Of a DNA stretch of 64,000 nt, positions 38,461 through 52,082 are shown one piece after another. The notes under the pieces were generated by a model, which worked only from the letters and a program-made list of their open reading frames with translations, was not told the DNA's origin and did not search any database. Within the stretch, counting starts at the first letter, position 1. Each line of letters starts with the position of its first letter. A program made the position numbers and the translations under genes. The stretch is from Pisaster brevispinus. Its lineage: Eukaryota > Echinodermata > Asteroidea > Forcipulatida > Asteriidae. The stretch is taken from assembly GCA_023634235.1 (NCBI GenBank), contig JAMKCF010000003.1, positions 17,702,742 to 17,766,741 of the forward strand, in the 5' to 3' direction.

Positions 38461-41400
38461 ATAATTTCTGGTGGATCCGTACCCCTGTTCGAATCCCGGC
38501 AGTGTCCTTGATCTTCTTTTTCTTTTTTTTCTGAGTCTAAAGATTTGAATCGTGATTTCACTTATGAGGTAAGAATTTCGCATGTCTTTGCGTGGAACAG
38601 ATAGTCCAGTGGTTGGGAGATAGTTTCTGGTGGATCGGGACCCCGGTTCGAATCCCGACAAGGTACTTGATTCACTTTTTCTTTTTTCCGAGTCTAAAGA
38701 TTTGAATTATGATTTCACTTATGACTTAGGAATTTCGTTTGTCTTTGCGTGGAACAGATAGCCCAGTGGTTGGGAGATAGTTTCTGGTGGATCGGGACCC
38801 CGGTTCGAATCCCGGCAGTGTCCTTGATCCCCTTTTTCTTTTTTCTGAGTCTAAAGATTTGAATCATGATTTCACTTATGAGGTAGGAATTTCGCTTGTC
38901 TTTGCGTGGAACAGATAGCCCAGTGGTTGGGAGATAGTTTCTGGTGGATCGGGACCACGGTTCGAATCCCGACAAGGTCCTTGATTCACTTTTTCTTTTT
39001 TCGGAGTCTAAAGATTTGAATCATGATTTCACTTATGAGGTAGGAATTTCGCTTGTCTTTGCGTGGAACAGATAGCCCAGTGGTTGGGAGATAGTTTATG
39101 GTGGATCGGGACCACGGTTCGAATCCCGACAAGGTCCTTGATTCACTTTTTCTTTTTTCTGAGTCTACAGATTTGAATCATGATTTCACTTATGAGGTAA
39201 GAATTTCGATTGTCTTTGCGTGGAACAGATAGCCCAGTGGTTGGGAGATAATTTCTGGTGGATCCGTACCCCTGTTCGAATCCCGGCAGTGTCCTTGATC
39301 TTCTTTTTTTTTTTCTGAGTCTAAAGATTTGAATCGCGATTTCACTTATGAGGTAAGAATTTCGCATGTCTTTGCGTGGAACAGATAGTCCAGTGGTTGG
39401 GAGATAGTTTCTGGTGGATCGGGACCACGGTTCGAATCCCGACAAGGTCCTTGATTCACTTTTTCTTTTTTCGGAGTCTAAAGATTTGAATCATGATTTC
39501 ACTTATGAGGTAGGAATTTCGCTTGTCTTTGCGTGGAACAGATAGCCCAGTGGTTGGGAGATAGTTTCTGGTGGATCGGGACCACGGTTCGAATCCCGAC
39601 AAAGTCCTTGATTCACTTTTTCTTTTTTCTGAGTCTACAGATTTGAATCATGATTTCACTTATGAGGTAAGAATTTCGCTTGTCTTTGCGTGGAACAGAT
39701 AGCCCAGTGGTTGGGAGATAATTTCTGGTGGATCCGTACCCCTGTTCGAATCCCGGCAGTGTCCTTGATCTTCTTTTTCTTTTTTTTCTGAGTCTAAAGA
39801 TTTGAATCGCGATTTCACTTATGAGGTAAGAATTTCGCATGTCTTTGCGTGGAACAGATAGTCCAGTGGTTGGGAGATAGTTTCTGGTGGATCAGCACCA
39901 CGGTTTGAATCCCGGTAGGGTCCTCGATCCCCTTTTTCTTTTTTCCGAGTCTAAAGATTTGAATTATGATTTCACTTATGACTTAGGAATTTCGTTTGTC
40001 TTTGCGTAGAACAGATAGCCCAGTGGTTGGGAGATAGTTTCAGGTGGATTGGGACCACGGTTCGAACCCCGACAAGGTACTTGATTAACTTTTTTCTTTT
40101 TTCTGAGTCTAAAGATTTGAATTATGATTTCACTTATGACTTAGGAATTTCGTTTGTCTTTGCGTGGAACAGATAGCCCAGTGGTTGGGAGATAGTTTCT
40201 GGTGAATCGGGACCACGGTTCGAATCCATGCAAAGTCCTTGATTTACTTTTTCTTTTTTCCGAGTCTAAAGATTTGAATTATGATTTCACTTATGACTTA
40301 GGAATTTCGTTTGTCTTTGCGTGGAACAGATAGCCCAGTGGTTGGGAGATAGTTTCTGGTGCATCGGGACCAGGGTTCGAATCCCGACAAGGTCCTTGAT
40401 TCACTTTTTTCTTTTTTCTGAGTCTAAAGATTTGAATCATGACTCACTTATGAGGTAAGAATTTCGCTTGTCTTTGCGTGGAACAGATAGCCCAGTGGTT
40501 GGCAGATAGTTTCTGGTGGATCGGGACCACGGTTCGAATCCCGACAAGGTCCTTGATTCACTTTTTCTTTTTTCTGAGTCTAAAGATTTGAATCATGATT
40601 TCACTTATGAGGTAAGAATTTCGTCTTTGCGTGGAACAGATAGCCCAGTGGTTGGGAGATAGTTCCTGGTGGATCGGGACCCCGGTTCGAATCCCGGCAG
40701 TGTCCTTGATCCCCTTTTTCTTTTTTCTGAGTCTAAAGATTTGAATCATGATTTCACTTATGAGGTAAGAATTTCGTCTTTGCGTGGAACAGATAGCCCA
40801 GTGGTTGGGAGATAGTTCCTGGTGGATCGGGACCCCGGTTCGAATCCCGGCAGTGTCCTTGATCCCCTTTTTCTTTTTTCTGAGTCTAAAGATTTGAATC
40901 ATGATTTCACTTATGAGGTAAGAATTTCGTCTTTGCGTGGAACAGATAGCCCAGTGGTTGGGAGATAGTTCCTGGTGGATCGGGACCCCGGTTCGAATCC
41001 CGGCAGTGTCCTTGATCCCCTTTTTCTTTTTTCTGAGTCTAAAGATTTGAATCATGATTTCACTTATGAGGTAGGAATTTCGCTTGTCTTTGCGTGGAAC
41101 AGATAGCCCAGTGGTTGGGAGATAGTTTCTGTTGGATCAGGACGACGGTTCGAATCCTGGTAGGATCCTTGATCCCTTTTTTCTGAGTCTAAAGATTTGA
41201 ATCATGATTTCACTTATGAGGTAAGAATTTCGCATGTCTTTGCGTGGAACAGATAGCCCAGTGGTTGGGAGATAGTTTCTGGTGGATCGGGACCACGGTT
41301 CGAACCCCGACAAGGTACTTGATTCACTTTTTGTTTTTTCTGAGTCTAAAGATTTGAATCATGATTTCACTTATGAGGTAAGAATTTCGCATGTCTTTGC

Positions 41401-41979
41401 GTGGAACAGATAGCCCAGTGGTTGGGAGATAGTTTCTGTTGGATCAGGACGACGGTTCGAATCCTGGTAGGATCCTTGATCCCTTTTTTCTGAGTCTAAA
41501 GATTTGAATCATGATTTCACTTATGAGGTAAGAATTTCGCATGTCTTTGCGTGGAACAGATAGCCCAGTGGTTGGGAGATAGTTTCTGGTGGATCGGGAC
41601 CACGGTTCGAATCCATGCAAAGTCCTTGATTTTCTCTTTTTCTTTTTTCCGAGTCTAAAGATTTGAATTATGATTTCACTTATGACTTAGGAATTTCGTT
41701 TGTCTTTGCGTGGAACAGATAGCCCAGTGGTTGGGAGATAGTTTCTGGTGAATCGGGACCACGGTTCGAATCCATGCAAATTCCTTGATTTACTTTTTCT
41801 TTTTTCCGAGTCTAAAGATTTGAATTATGATTTCACTTATGACTTAGGAATTTCGTTTGTCTTTGCGTGGAACAGATAGCCCAGTGGTTGGGAGATAGTT
41901 TCTGGTGGATCGGGACCACGGTTCGAATCCCGACAAGGTACTTGATTAACTTTTTCTTTTTTCTGAGTCTAAAGATTCG
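38461..41979 (+). repeat. ~3.5-kb block, copy B
   Basis: This is the second copy of 33,449-36,815, with the 153-bp variant present three times instead of twice. It is followed at 41,980-42,878 by segments that also occur near 36,826-37,401 and 37,441-38,345, in a different order. Confidence 0.82.
40558..41055 (+). repeat. 153-bp monomer variant, three tandem copies
   Basis: The junction occurs at 40,622, 40,775 and 40,928, each 153 bp apart, with the same flanks as the single and double versions. The copies look identical by eye. The in-frame length gives a minus-strand open frame of 165 codons, which is a by-product and not a gene. Confidence 0.88.
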
Positions 41980-42890
41980 AATCATGATTTCACTTATGAC
42001 GTTAGAATTTCGGTTGTCTTTGCGTGAAACAGATAGCCCAGTGGTTGGGAGTTAGTTTCTGGTGGATCGGGACCACGGTTCGAATCCCGACAAGGTCCTT
42101 GATTCACTTTTTCTTTTTTCTGAGTCTAAAGATTTGAATCATGATTCACTTATGAGGTAAGAATTTCGCTTGTCTTTGCGTGGAACAGATAGCCCAGTGG
42201 TTTGGAGATAGTTTCTGGTGAATCGGGACCACGGTTCGAATCCCGGCAAAGTCCTTGATCAACTTTTTCTTTTTTCTGATTCTAAAGATTTGAATCATGA
42301 TTTCACTTATGACTTAGGAATTTCGCTTGTCTTTGCGTGGAGCAGATAGCCCAGTGGTTGGGAGATAGTTTCTGGTGGATCAGGACCACGGTTCGAATCC
42401 CGCTAGGGTCCTCGATCCCCTTTTTCTTTTTTCTGAGTCTAAAGATTTGAATCATGATTTCACTTATGAGGTAGGAGTTTCGCTTGTCTTTGCGTGGAAC
42501 AGATAGCCCAGTGGTTGGGAGATAGTTTCTGGTGGATCGGGACCACTGTTCGAACCCCGACAAGGTACTTGATTCACTTTTTGTTTTTTCTGAGTCTAAA
42601 GATTTGAATCATGATTTCACTTATGAGGTAGGGATTTCGCTTGTCTTTGCGTGGAACAGATAGCCCAGTGGTTGGCAGATAGTTTCTGGTGGATCGGCAC
42701 CCCGGTTCGAATCCAGACAAGGTACTTGATTCACTTTTTCTTTTTTTCTGAGTCTAAAGATTTGAATCATGATTTCACTTATGAGGTAAGAATTTCGCTT
42801 GTCTTTGCGTGGAACAGATAGCCCAGTGGTTGGCAGATAGTTTCTGGTGGATCGGGACCACGGTTCGAACCCCGACAAGGTACTTGATTA

Positions 42891-45800
42891 ACTTTTTCTT
42901 TTTTCTGAGTCTAAAGATTTGAATCATGATTTTACTTATGACGTTAGAATTTCGGTTGTCTTTGCGTGAAACAGATAGCCCAGTGGTTGGGAGATAGTTT
43001 CTGGTGGATCGGGACCACGGTTCCAATCCCGGCAAAGTCCTTGATTCACTTTTTCTTTTTTCTCAGTCTTAAGATTTGAATCATGATTTCACTTATGAGG
43101 TAAGAATTTCGCATGTCTTTGCGTGGAACAGATCTCCCAGTGGTTGGGAGATAGTTTCTGGTGGATCGGGACCACGGTTCGAATCCCGGCAACGTCCTTG
43201 ATTCACTTTTTCTTTTTCCAAAGTCTTTAGATTTGAATCATGACTTCACTTATGACGTATGAATTTCGTTTGTCTTTGCGTGGAACACATAGCCCAGTGG
43301 TTGGTAGATAGGTTCTGGTGGATCGGGACCACGGTTCGAATCCCGACAAGTTCCTTGATTCACTTTTTCTTTTTTCTGAGTCTAAAGATTTGAATCATGA
43401 TTTCACTTATGACGTAAGAATACCGCATGTCTTTGCGTGGAGCAGATAGCCCAGTGGTTGGGACATAGTTTCTGGTGGATCGTACCCCGGTTCGAATCTC
43501 GGCAGGGTCCTTGATTCACTTTTTCTTTTTTTCTAAGTCTTTAGATTTGAATCATGATTTCACTTATGAGGTAAGAATGTCGCTTGTCTTTGCGTGGAAC
43601 AGATAGCCCAGTGGTTGGCAGATAGTTTCTGGTGGATCGGGACCACGGTTCGAACCCCGACAAGGTACTTGATTAACTTTTTCTTTTTTCTGAGTCTAAA
43701 GATTTGAATCATGATTTCACTTATGACGTTAGAATTTCGGTTGTCTTTGCGTGAAACAGATAGCCCAGTGGTTGGGAGTTAGTTTCTGGTGGATCGGGAC
43801 CACGGTTCGAATCCCGACAAGGTCCTTGATTCACTTTTTTTTTTTCTGAGTCTAAAGATTTGAATCATGATTTCACTTATGAGGTAAGAATTTCGCTTGT
43901 CTTTGCGTGGAACAGATAGCCCAGTGGTTTGGAGATAGTTTCTGGTGAATCGGGACCACGGTTCGAATCCCGGCAAAGTCCTTGATCAACTTTTTCTTTT
44001 TTCTGAGTCTAAAGATTTGAATCATGATTTCACTTATGAGGTAGGGATTTCGCTTGTCTTTGCGTGGAACAGATAGCCCAGTGGTTGGCAGATAGTTTCT
44101 GGTGGATCGGCACACCGGTTCGAATCCCGACAAGGTACTTGATTCACTTTTTCTTTTTTTCTGAGTCTAAAGATTTGAATCATGATTTCACTTATGAGGT
44201 AAGAATTTCGCTTGTCTTTGCGTGGAACAGATAGCCCAGTGGTTGGCAGATAGTTTCTGGTGGATCGGGACCACGGTTCGAACCCCGACAAGGTACTTGA
44301 TTCACTTTTTCTTTTTTCTGAGTCTAAAGATTTGAATCATGATTTTACTTATGACGTATGAATTTCGTTTGTCTTTGCGTGAAACAGATAGCCCAGTGGT
44401 TGGGAGATAGTTTCTGGTGGATCGGGACCACGGTTCCAATCCCGGCAAAGTCCTTGATTCACTTTTTCTTTTTTCTCAGTCTTAAGATTTGAATCATGAT
44501 TTCACTTATGAGGTAAGAATTTCGCATGTCTTTGCGTGGAACAGATCTCCCAGTGGTTGGGAGATAGTTTCTGGTGGATCGGGACCACGGTTCGAATCCC
44601 GGCAACGTCCTTGATTCACTTTTTCTTTTTCCAAAGTCTTTAGATTTGAATCATGACTTCACTTATGACGTATGAATTTCGTTTGTCTTTGCGTGGAACA
44701 CATAGCCCAGTGGTTGGTAGATAGGTTCTGGTGGATCGGGACCACGGTTCGAATCCCGACAAGTTCCTTGATTCACTTTTTCTTTTTTCTGAGTCTAAAG
44801 ATTTGAATCATGATTTCACTTATGACGTAAGAATACCGCATGTCTTTGCGTGGAGCAGATAGCCCAGTGGTTGGGACATAGTTTCTGGTGGATCGTACCC
44901 CGGTTCGAATCTCGGCAGGGTCCTTGATTCACTTTTTCTTTTTTCTAAGTCTTTAGATTTGAATCATGATTTCACTTATGAGGTAAGAATGTCGCTTGTC
45001 TTTGCGTGGAACACATAGCCCAGTGGTTGGTAGATAGTTTCTGGTGGATCGGGACCACGGTTCGAATCCCGACAACTTCCTTGATTCACTTTTTCTTTTT
45101 TCTGAGTCTAAAGATTTGAATCATGATTTCACTTATGAGGTGAAAATTTCAATTGTCTTTGCGTGGAACAGATAGCCCAGTGGTTTTGAGTTAGTTTCTG
45201 GTGGATCGGGACCACGGTTCGAATCCCGACAAGGTCCTTGATTCACTTTTTCTTTTTTCTGAGTCTAAAGATTTGAATCATGATTTCACTTATGAGGTAA
45301 GAATTTCGCTTGTCTTTGCGTGGAACAGATAGCCCAGTGGTTTGGAGATAGTTTCTGGTGAATCGGGACCACGGTTCGAATCCCGGCAAAGTCCTTGATC
45401 AACTTTTTCTTTTTTCTGAGTCTAAAGATTTGAATCATGATTTCACTTATGAGGTAGGGATTTCGCTTGTCTTTGCGTGGAACAGATAGCCCAGTGGTTG
45501 GCAGATAGTTTCTGGTGGATCGGCACCCCGGTTCGAATCCCGACAAGGTACTTGATTCACTTTTTCTTTTTTTCTGAGTCTAAAGATTTGAATCATGATT
45601 TCACTTATGAGGTAGGAATTTCGCTTGTCTTTGCGTGGAACAGATAGCCCAGTGGTTGGCAGATAGTTTCTGGTGGATCGGGACCACGGTTCGAACCCCG
45701 ACAAGGTACTTGATTCACTTTTTCTTTTTTTCTGAGTCTAAAGATTTGAATCATGATTTTACTTATGACGTATGAATTTCGTTTGTCTTTGCGTGGAACA

Positions 45801-47080
45801 CATAGCCCAGTGGTTGGTAGATAGGTTCTGGTGGATCGGGACCACGGTTCGAATCCCGACAAGTTCCTTGATTCACTTTTTCTTTTTTCTGAGTCTAAAG
45901 ATTTGAATCATGATTTCACTTATGACGTAAGAATACCGCATGTCTTTGCGTGGAGCAGATAGCCCAGTGGTTGGGACATAGTTTCTGGTGGATCGTACCC
46001 CGGTTCGAATCTCGGCAGGGTCCTTGATTCACTTTTTCTTTTTTCTAAGTCTTTAGATTTGAATCATGATTTCACTTATGAGGTAAGAATGTCGCTTGTC
46101 TTTGCGTGGAACAGATAGCCCAGTGGTTGGCAGATAGTTTCTGGTGGATCGGGACCACGGTTCGAACCCCGACAAGGTACTTGATTAACTTTTTCTTTTT
46201 TCTGAGTCTAAAGATTTGAATCATGATTTCACTTATGACGTTAGAATTTCGGTTGTCTTTGCGTGAAACAGATAGCCCAGTGGTTGGGAGTTAGTTTCTG
46301 GTGGATCGGGACCACGGTTCGAATCCCGACAAGGTCCTTGATTCACTTTTTCTTTTTTCTGAGTCTAAAGATTTGAATCATGATTTCACTTATGAGGTAA
46401 GAATTTCGCTTGTCTTTGCGTGGAACAGATAGCCCAGTGGTTTGGAGATAGTTTCTGGTGAATCGGGACCACGGTTCGAATCCCGGCAAAGTCCTTGATC
46501 AACTTTTTCTTTTTTCTGAGTCTAAAGATTTGAATCATGATTTCACTTATGAGGTAGGGATTTCGCTTGTCTTTGCGTGGAACAGATAGCCCAGTGGTTG
46601 GCAGATAGTTTCTGGTGGATCGGCACCCCGGTTCGAATCCCGACAAGGTACTTGATTCACTTTTTCTTTTTTTCTGAGTCTAAAGATTTGAATCATGATT
46701 TCACTTATGAGGTAGGAATTTCGCTTGTCTTTGCGTGGAACAGATAGCCCAGTGGTTGGCAGATAGTTTCTGGTGGATCGGGACCACGGTTCGAACCCCG
46801 ACAAGGTACTTGATTCACTTTTTCTTTTTTCTGAGTCTAAAGATTTGAATCATGATTTTACTTATGACGTTAGAATTTCGGTTGTCTTTGCGTGAAACAG
46901 ATAGCCCAGTGGTTGGGAGATAGTTTCTGGTGGATCGGGACCACGGTTCCAATCCCGGCAAAGTCCTTGATTCACTTTTTCTTTTTTCTCAGTCTTAAGA
47001 TTTGAATCATGATTTCACTTATGAGGTAAGAATTTCGCATGTCTTTGCGTGGAACAGATCTCCCAGTGGTTGGGAGATAG
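42891..47080 (+). repeat. Array region 4: 9-mer and 7-mer blocks
   Basis: A block of 1,413 bp (9 monomers) is repeated: CTCAGTCTTAAG at 43,062 and 44,475, and GGCAGGGTCC at 43,501 and 44,914. The 45,286-45,862 segment recurs 1,100 bp later at 46,386, a 7-monomer version lacking two monomers. AAGTCTTTAG spacers reappear at about 43,530, 44,948 and 46,048. Variants include GATCTCCCAGTGG at 43,132, which changes the A box. Confidence 0.8.
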
Positions 47081-49800
47081 TTTGTGGTGGATCGGGACCA
47101 CGGTTCGAATCCCGGCAAAGTCCTTGATTCACATTTTCTTTGTTTTGAGTCTAAAGATTTGAATCATTATTTCACTTATGACGTATGAATTTTGGTTGTC
47201 TTTGCGTGGAACAGATAGCCCAGTGGTTGGGAGATAGTTTCTGGTGGATCGGGACCACGGTTCGAATCCCGGCAAAGTCCTTGATTCACATTTTCTTTTT
47301 TTAGAGTCTAAAGATTTTAATCATCATTTCACTTATGAGGTAAGAATTTCGCATGGCTTTGCGTGTACAAGATAGCCCAGTGGTTGGGAGATAGTTTCTG
47401 GTGGATCAGGACCACGGTTCGAATCCCGGTAGGGTCCTTGATCCCCTTTTTCTTGTTTCTGAGTCTAAATATTTGAATCATGATTTAACTTATGAGGTAA
47501 GAATTTCGCATGTCTTTGCGTGTAAAAGATAGCCCAGTGGTTGGGATATAGTTTCTGGTGGATCAGGACCACGGTTCGAATCCGGGTAGGGTCCTTGATC
47601 CCCTTTTTCTTGTTTTTGAGTCTAAAGATTTGAATCATGATTTAACTTATGAGGTAAGAATTTCGCATGTCTTTGCGTGTAAAAGATAGCCCAGTGGTTG
47701 GGAGATAGTTTCTGGTGGATCGGGACCCCAGTTCGAATTCCGGCAGGGTCCTTGATTCACTTTTTCTTTTTTTCTAAATCTTTTGATTTGAATCATGATT
47801 TCACTTATGAGGTAGGAATTTCGCTTGTCTTTGCGTGGAACAAATAGCCCAGTGGTTGGGAGATAGTTTCTGGTGGATCGGGACCCCAGTTCGAATTCCG
47901 GCAGGGTCCTTGATTCACTTTTTCTTTTTTTCTAAATCTTTTGATTTGAATCATGATTTCACTTATGAGGTAGGAATTTCGCTTGTCTTTGAGTGGAACA
48001 AATAGCCCAGTGGTTGGAAGATAGTTTATGGTGGGTCGGGACCACGGTTCTAATCCCGACAAGGTCCTTGATTCACTTTTTCTTTTTTCTGAGTCTAAAG
48101 ATTTGAATCATGATTTCACTTATGAGGTAGGAATTTCGCTTGTCTTTGCGTGCAACAGATAGCCCAGTGGTTGGGAGATAGTTTCTGGTGGATCGGGACC
48201 ACGGTTCGAATCCCGGCAGTGTTCTTGATCTTCTTGTTCTTTTTTTAAGAGTCTAAGGATTTGAATCTTGATTTCACTTATGACGTATGAATTTCGCTTG
48301 TCTTTGCGTGGAACAGATAGCCCAGTGGTTGGGAGATAGTTTCTGGTGGATCGGGACCCCGGTTCGAATCCCGGCAGTGTCCTTGATCTTTTTTTTCTTT
48401 TTTTTCAGAGTCTAAGGATTTGAATCATGATTTCACTTATGATGTAAGAATTTCGCTTGTCTTTGCGTGGAACAGATAGCCCAGTGGTTGGGAGATAGTT
48501 TCTGGTGGATCGGGACCCCGGTTCGAATCCCGGCAGTGTCCTTGATCTTCTTTTTCTTTTTTTCTGAGTCTAAGGATTTGAATCATGATTTCACTTATGA
48601 GTTAGGAATTTCGATTGTCTTTGCGTGGAACAGATAGCCCAGTGGTTGGGAGATAGTTTATTGTGGATCAGGACCACGGTTCAAATCCTGGTAGGGTCTT
48701 TGATCCCCTTACCTTTTTTTCTGAGTCTAAAGATTTGAATCATGATTTCACTTATGAGGTAGGAATTTCGCATGTCTTTGCGTGGAACAGTTAGGCCAGT
48801 GGTTGGGAGATAGTTTCTGGTGGATCGGGACCACGGTTCGAATCCCGGCAGTGTCCTTGATTCACTTTTTCCTTTTTCAGAGTCTAAAGATTTGAATCAT
48901 GATTTCACTTATGTGGTAGGAATTTCGCTTGTCTTTGCGTGGAACAGATAGCCCACTGGTTGGGAGATAGTTTCTAGTGGATCGGGACCACGGTTCGAAC
49001 ACCGACAGTGTCCTTGATCTTCTTTTTCTTTTTTTCTGAGTCTAAGGATTCGATTCATGATTTAACTTATGACGTATGAATTTCGCTTGTCTTTGCGTGG
49101 AACAGATAGCCCAGTGGTTGGGAGATAGTTTCTGGTGGATCGGGACCACGGTTCGAATCCCGTCAAAGTCCTTGATTAACTTTTTCTTTTTTCTGAGTCT
49201 AAAGATTTGAATCATGATTTCACTTATGACTTAGGAATTTCCCTTGTCTTTGCGTGGAACAGATAGCCCAGTGGTTGGGAGATAGTTTCTGGTGTTCGGG
49301 ACCACGGTTCATATCCTGACAAGGTACTTGATTCACTTTTTCTTTTTTCTAAGTCTAAAGATTTGAATCATGATTTCACTTATGATGTAGGAATTTCGCT
49401 TGTCTTTGCGTGAAACAGATAGCCCAGTGGTTTGGAGATAGTTTCTGGTGGATCAGAACCACGGTTCGAATCCAGGTAGGGTCCTTGATCCCCTTACCTT
49501 TTTTCTGAGTCTAAAGATCTGAATCATGATTTCACTTATGTGGTAGGAATTTCGCTTGTATTTGCGTGGAACAGATAGCCCAGTGGTTGGGAGATAGTTT
49601 CTGGTAGATCGGGACCACGGTTCGAATCCCGATAGGGTCCTGATCCCCTTTTTCTTTTATTCTGAGTCTTAAGATTTGAATCATGATTTCACTTATGTGG
49701 TATGAATTTCGCTTGTCTTTGCGTGGAACACTTGGCCCAGTGGTTTGGAGATAGTTTCTGGTGGATCGGGACCCCGGTTCGAATCCCGGCAGGGTCCTTG
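47081..49800 (+). repeat. Array region 5: diverged transition monomers
   Basis: These monomers differ from each other at many positions and show little long-range block order, apart from local pairs (such as the CCCCAGTTCGAATTCCGG monomers at about 47,722 and 47,882). Some B boxes are altered. Nothing but satellite is visible. Confidence 0.75.
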
Positions 49801-52082
49801 ATTCACTTTTTCTTTTTCCAAAGTCTTTAGATTTGAATCATGACTTCACTTATGACGTATGAATTTCGTTTGTCTTTGCGTGGAACACATAGCCCAGTGG
49901 TTGGTAGATAGTTTCTGGTGGATCGGGACCACGGTTCGAATCCCGACAACTTCCTTGATTCACTTTTTCTTTTTTCTGAGTCTAAAGATTTGAATCATGA
50001 TTTCACTTATGAGGTGAAAATTTCAATTGTCTTTGCGTGGAACAGATAGCCCAGTGGTTTTGAGATAGTTTCTGGTGGATCGGGACCACGGTTCGAATCC
50101 CGACAAGTTCCTTGATTCACTTTTTCTTTTTTCTGAGTCTAAAGATTTGAATCATGATTTCACTTATGAGTTAGGAATTTCACTTGTCTTTGCGTGGAAC
50201 CGATAGCCCAATGGTTGGGAGATATTTTCTGGTGGGTCGGGACCACGGTTCGAATCCCGGCAGTGTCCTCGTTTCTGCTTTTTCTTTTTCTGAGTCTAAA
50301 GATTTGAATCATGAGTTCACTTATGAGGTAGGAATTTCGCTTGTCTTTGCGTGGAAAAGATAGCCCAGTGGTTGAGACATGGTTTCTGGTGGATCGGGAC
50401 CACGGTTCGAATCCCGGCAGTGTCCTCGTTTCTGTTTTTCCTTTTTCTGAGTCTAAAGATTTGAATCATGATTTCAGTAATGAGGTATGAATTTTGATTG
50501 TCTTTGCGTGGAACAGAGAGCCCAGTGGTTGGGAGAAAGTTTCTGGTGGATCGAGACCCCGGTTCGAATCCCAGCAGTGTCCTTGATCTTCTTTTTCGTT
50601 TTTTTTCTGAGTCTAAGGGTTTGAATCATGATTTCACTCATGCCGTATGAATTTCGCTTGTCTTTGCGTGGAACACATAGCCCAGTGGTTGGGAGATAGT
50701 TTCTGGTGGATCGGGACCACGGTTCGAATCCCGACAAGTTCCTTGATTCACTTTTTCTTTTTTCTGAGTCTTAAGATTTGAATCATGATCTCACTTATGA
50801 GGTGAAAATTTCGATTGTCTTTGCGTGGAACAGATAGCCCAGTGGTTTTGAGATAGTTTCTGGTGGATCGGGACCACGGTTCGAATGCCGGCAGTGTCAT
50901 TGATTCACTTTTTCCTTTTTCTGAGTCTAAAGATTTGAATCATGATTTCACTTATGTGGTAGGAATTTCGCTTGTATTTGCGTGGAACAGATAGCCCAGT
51001 GGTTGGGAGATAGTTTCTGGTAGATCGGGACCACGGTTCGAATCCCGATAGGGTCCTGATCCCCTTTTTCTTTTATTCTGAGTCTTAAGATTTGAGTCAT
51101 GATTTCACTTATGTGGTATGAATTTCGCTTGTCTTTGCGTGGAACACTTAGCCCAGTGGTTTGGAGATAGTTTCTGGTGGATCGGGACCCCGGTTCGAAT
51201 CCCGGCAGGGTCCTTGATTCACTTTTTCTTTTTCCAAAGTCTTTAGATTTGAATCATGATTTCACTTATGTCGTATGAATTTCGCTTGTCTTTGCGTGGA
51301 ACACATAGCCCAGTGGTTGGTAGATAGTTTCTGGTGGATCGGGACCACGGTTCGAGTCCCGACAAGTTCCTTGATTCACTTTTTCTTTTTTCTGAGTCTA
51401 AAGATTTGAATCATGATTTCACTTATGAGGTGAAAATTTCGCTTGTCTTTGCGTGGAACAGATAGCCCAGTGGTTTTGAGATAGTTTCTGGTGGATCGGG
51501 ACCACGGTTCGAATCCCGACAAGTTCCTTGATTCACTTTTTCTTTTTTCTGAGTCTAAAGATTTGAATCATGATTTCACTTATGAGTTAGGAATTTCACT
51601 TGTCTTTGCGTGGAACCGATAGCCCAATGGTTGGGAGATATTTTCTGGTGGGTCGGGACCACGGTTCGAATCCCGGCAGTGTCCTCGTTTCTGTTTTTTC
51701 CTTTTTCTGAGTCTAAATATTTGAATCATGAGTTCACTTATGAGGTAGGAATTTCGCTTGTCTTTGCGTGGAAAAGATAGCCCAGTGGTTGAGACATAGT
51801 TTCTGGTGGATCGGGACCACGGTTCGAATCCCGGCAGTGTCCTCGTTTCTGTTTTTCCTTTTTCTGAGTCTAAAGATTTGAATCATGATTTCAGTAATGA
51901 GGTAGGAATTTCGATTGTCTTTGCGTGGAACACTTAGCCCAGTGGTTTGGAGATAGTTTCTGGTGGATCGGGACCCCGGTTCGAATCCCGGCAGGGTCCT
52001 TGATTCACTTCTTTTTTTCCAAAGTCTTTAGATTTGAATCATGATTTCACTTATGTCGTATGAATTTCGCTTGTCTTTGCGT

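Larger units (their letters stand above)
19221..42890 (+). repeat. Array region 3: homogenised higher-order-repeat core
   Basis: Monomers here are very similar to one another and arranged in long exact or near-exact blocks. I saw no AAGTCTTTAG spacers in this core. The A and B boxes are mostly intact. A recurrent altered monomer has TAGTCCAGTGG, GGATCAGCACC and GGTTTGAATCC, a B box with C changed to T. No gene or mobile element is present. Confidence 0.87.

Noticed and set aside
40558..41055. 165-codon minus-strand open frame with three identical segments as a repeat protein
   Set aside because: The 153-bp monomer variant is by chance a multiple of three, so the frame stays open. The same DNA in 157-bp form is not kept in frame.
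41867..42055. Plus-strand 60-90-codon frames beginning at or near the A box, with peptides such as EQIAQWLGDSFW
   Set aside because: They cover the tRNA-like domain and the T runs and recur in unrelated monomers with frameshifts. They are not conserved as protein.
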